A stretch of 64,000 nucleotides of DNA from contig JAOABQ010000077.1 in assembly GCA_026418275.1 (NCBI GenBank), forward strand, positions 1-64,000, in the 5' to 3' direction. The notes under the pieces are model-generated. The model had not been told where the DNA came from. It saw nothing but the letters and a program-made list of their open reading frames with translations, and searched no databases. This DNA comes from Clostridia bacterium (GTDB lineage Bacteria; Bacillota; Clostridia; Acetivibrionales; DSM-2933). Below are positions 63,846-64,000 of this stretch, one piece after another. The position numbers and the translations under genes are program-made. Positions within the stretch are counted from its first letter, which is position 1, and each line of letters starts with the position of its first letter.

Positions 63846-64000
63846 CTAAATTCTAAATATATTCATTACATTATCTTTGTAAATAGTAAATTTGTAATGC
63901 TTTGTTGAGAAGTCAATACTTCTTATTTCACTAATAATTTTATTGAAATTGGCTTTGATTGAAATTACTTCAGTTAAGTAGTAAGAAATATCATATCTGA
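63846..64000 (-). CDS. C-terminal fragment of an unrecognised gene at the window edge
   Basis: On the minus strand an open frame enters from the right edge and reads DISYYLTEVISIKANFNKII, then SIDFSTKHYKFTIYKDN, before ending in VMNIFRI with TAG at 63846-63848. About 51 residues are visible. It lies upstream of agrB in the same direction with a gap of about 100 bases. No family can be assigned. Confidence 0.5.
   Translation of the reverse strand, partial: RYDISYYLTEVISIKANFNKIISEIRSIDFSTKHYKFTIYKDNVMNIFRI

Overview
The window is AT-rich, low-GC Gram-positive DNA, most likely from a member of the Clostridia. I infer this from strong GGAGG ribosome binding sites, frequent TTG starts, CD1112/PrgI-type conjugation genes, a dockerin-like secreted protein and an agr-type peptide locus. 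The genus is not fixed by anything I can read. Bases 1-19 are the Nextera transposase adapter end, so the window begins at a raw contig end.

Almost everything up to at least 50.6 kb is mobile DNA stacked on a tRNA-Thr(GGU) gene. Element 1 (about 576-14574) is bounded by two 42-bp copies of the tRNA 3' half differing at one base. Its left half is a six-gene minus-strand cargo operon: a SUKH-like protein, three unrecognised proteins, a 1232-residue STAND NTPase with a restriction-endonuclease-like N-terminus, and a small partner. Its right half is a plus-strand maintenance module: small regulators, a repeat-rich candidate origin, a replication-initiator-like protein, ArdA, a XerD-like recombinase, Xis and Int. 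I see no relaxase or secretion genes in it.

Element 2 starts at the second tRNA fragment (14574) and is an integrative conjugative element. Its order is ParA, ParB, a giant ArdC/methylase/helicase protein with tnpV nested in another frame, a second ParA, a TOPRIM protein, a candidate oriT, a MobC-like protein, a MOBP-type relaxase, the VirD4 coupling protein, then the transfer operon. That operon mixes type IV secretion parts (VirB2-, VirB3-, VirB4- and VirB6-like, and a C39 peptidase) with an almost complete Tad/Flp pilus set (A24 prepilin peptidase, CpaB, two TadZ/CpaE-like ATPases, CpaF, TadB, TadC, TadE-like pseudopilins). An IS200-type element sits inside it. A group II intron splits a surface-protein gene exactly between codons. 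No integrase for element 2 is in the window, so its other end probably lies beyond 64 kb.

From 50.7 kb onward most genes are on the minus strand. They comprise a ParB-like protein, a frameshifted remnant, an unknown protein, an Imm11-like immunity protein, and a 2032-residue secreted subtilisin ending in an AHH nuclease (a polymorphic toxin). These are followed by an XRE regulator and an agr-like quorum-sensing locus: AgrB, a membrane sensor lacking a kinase domain, and an AgrD peptide of 40 residues. They may be ICE cargo or host chromosome; the window does not decide this.
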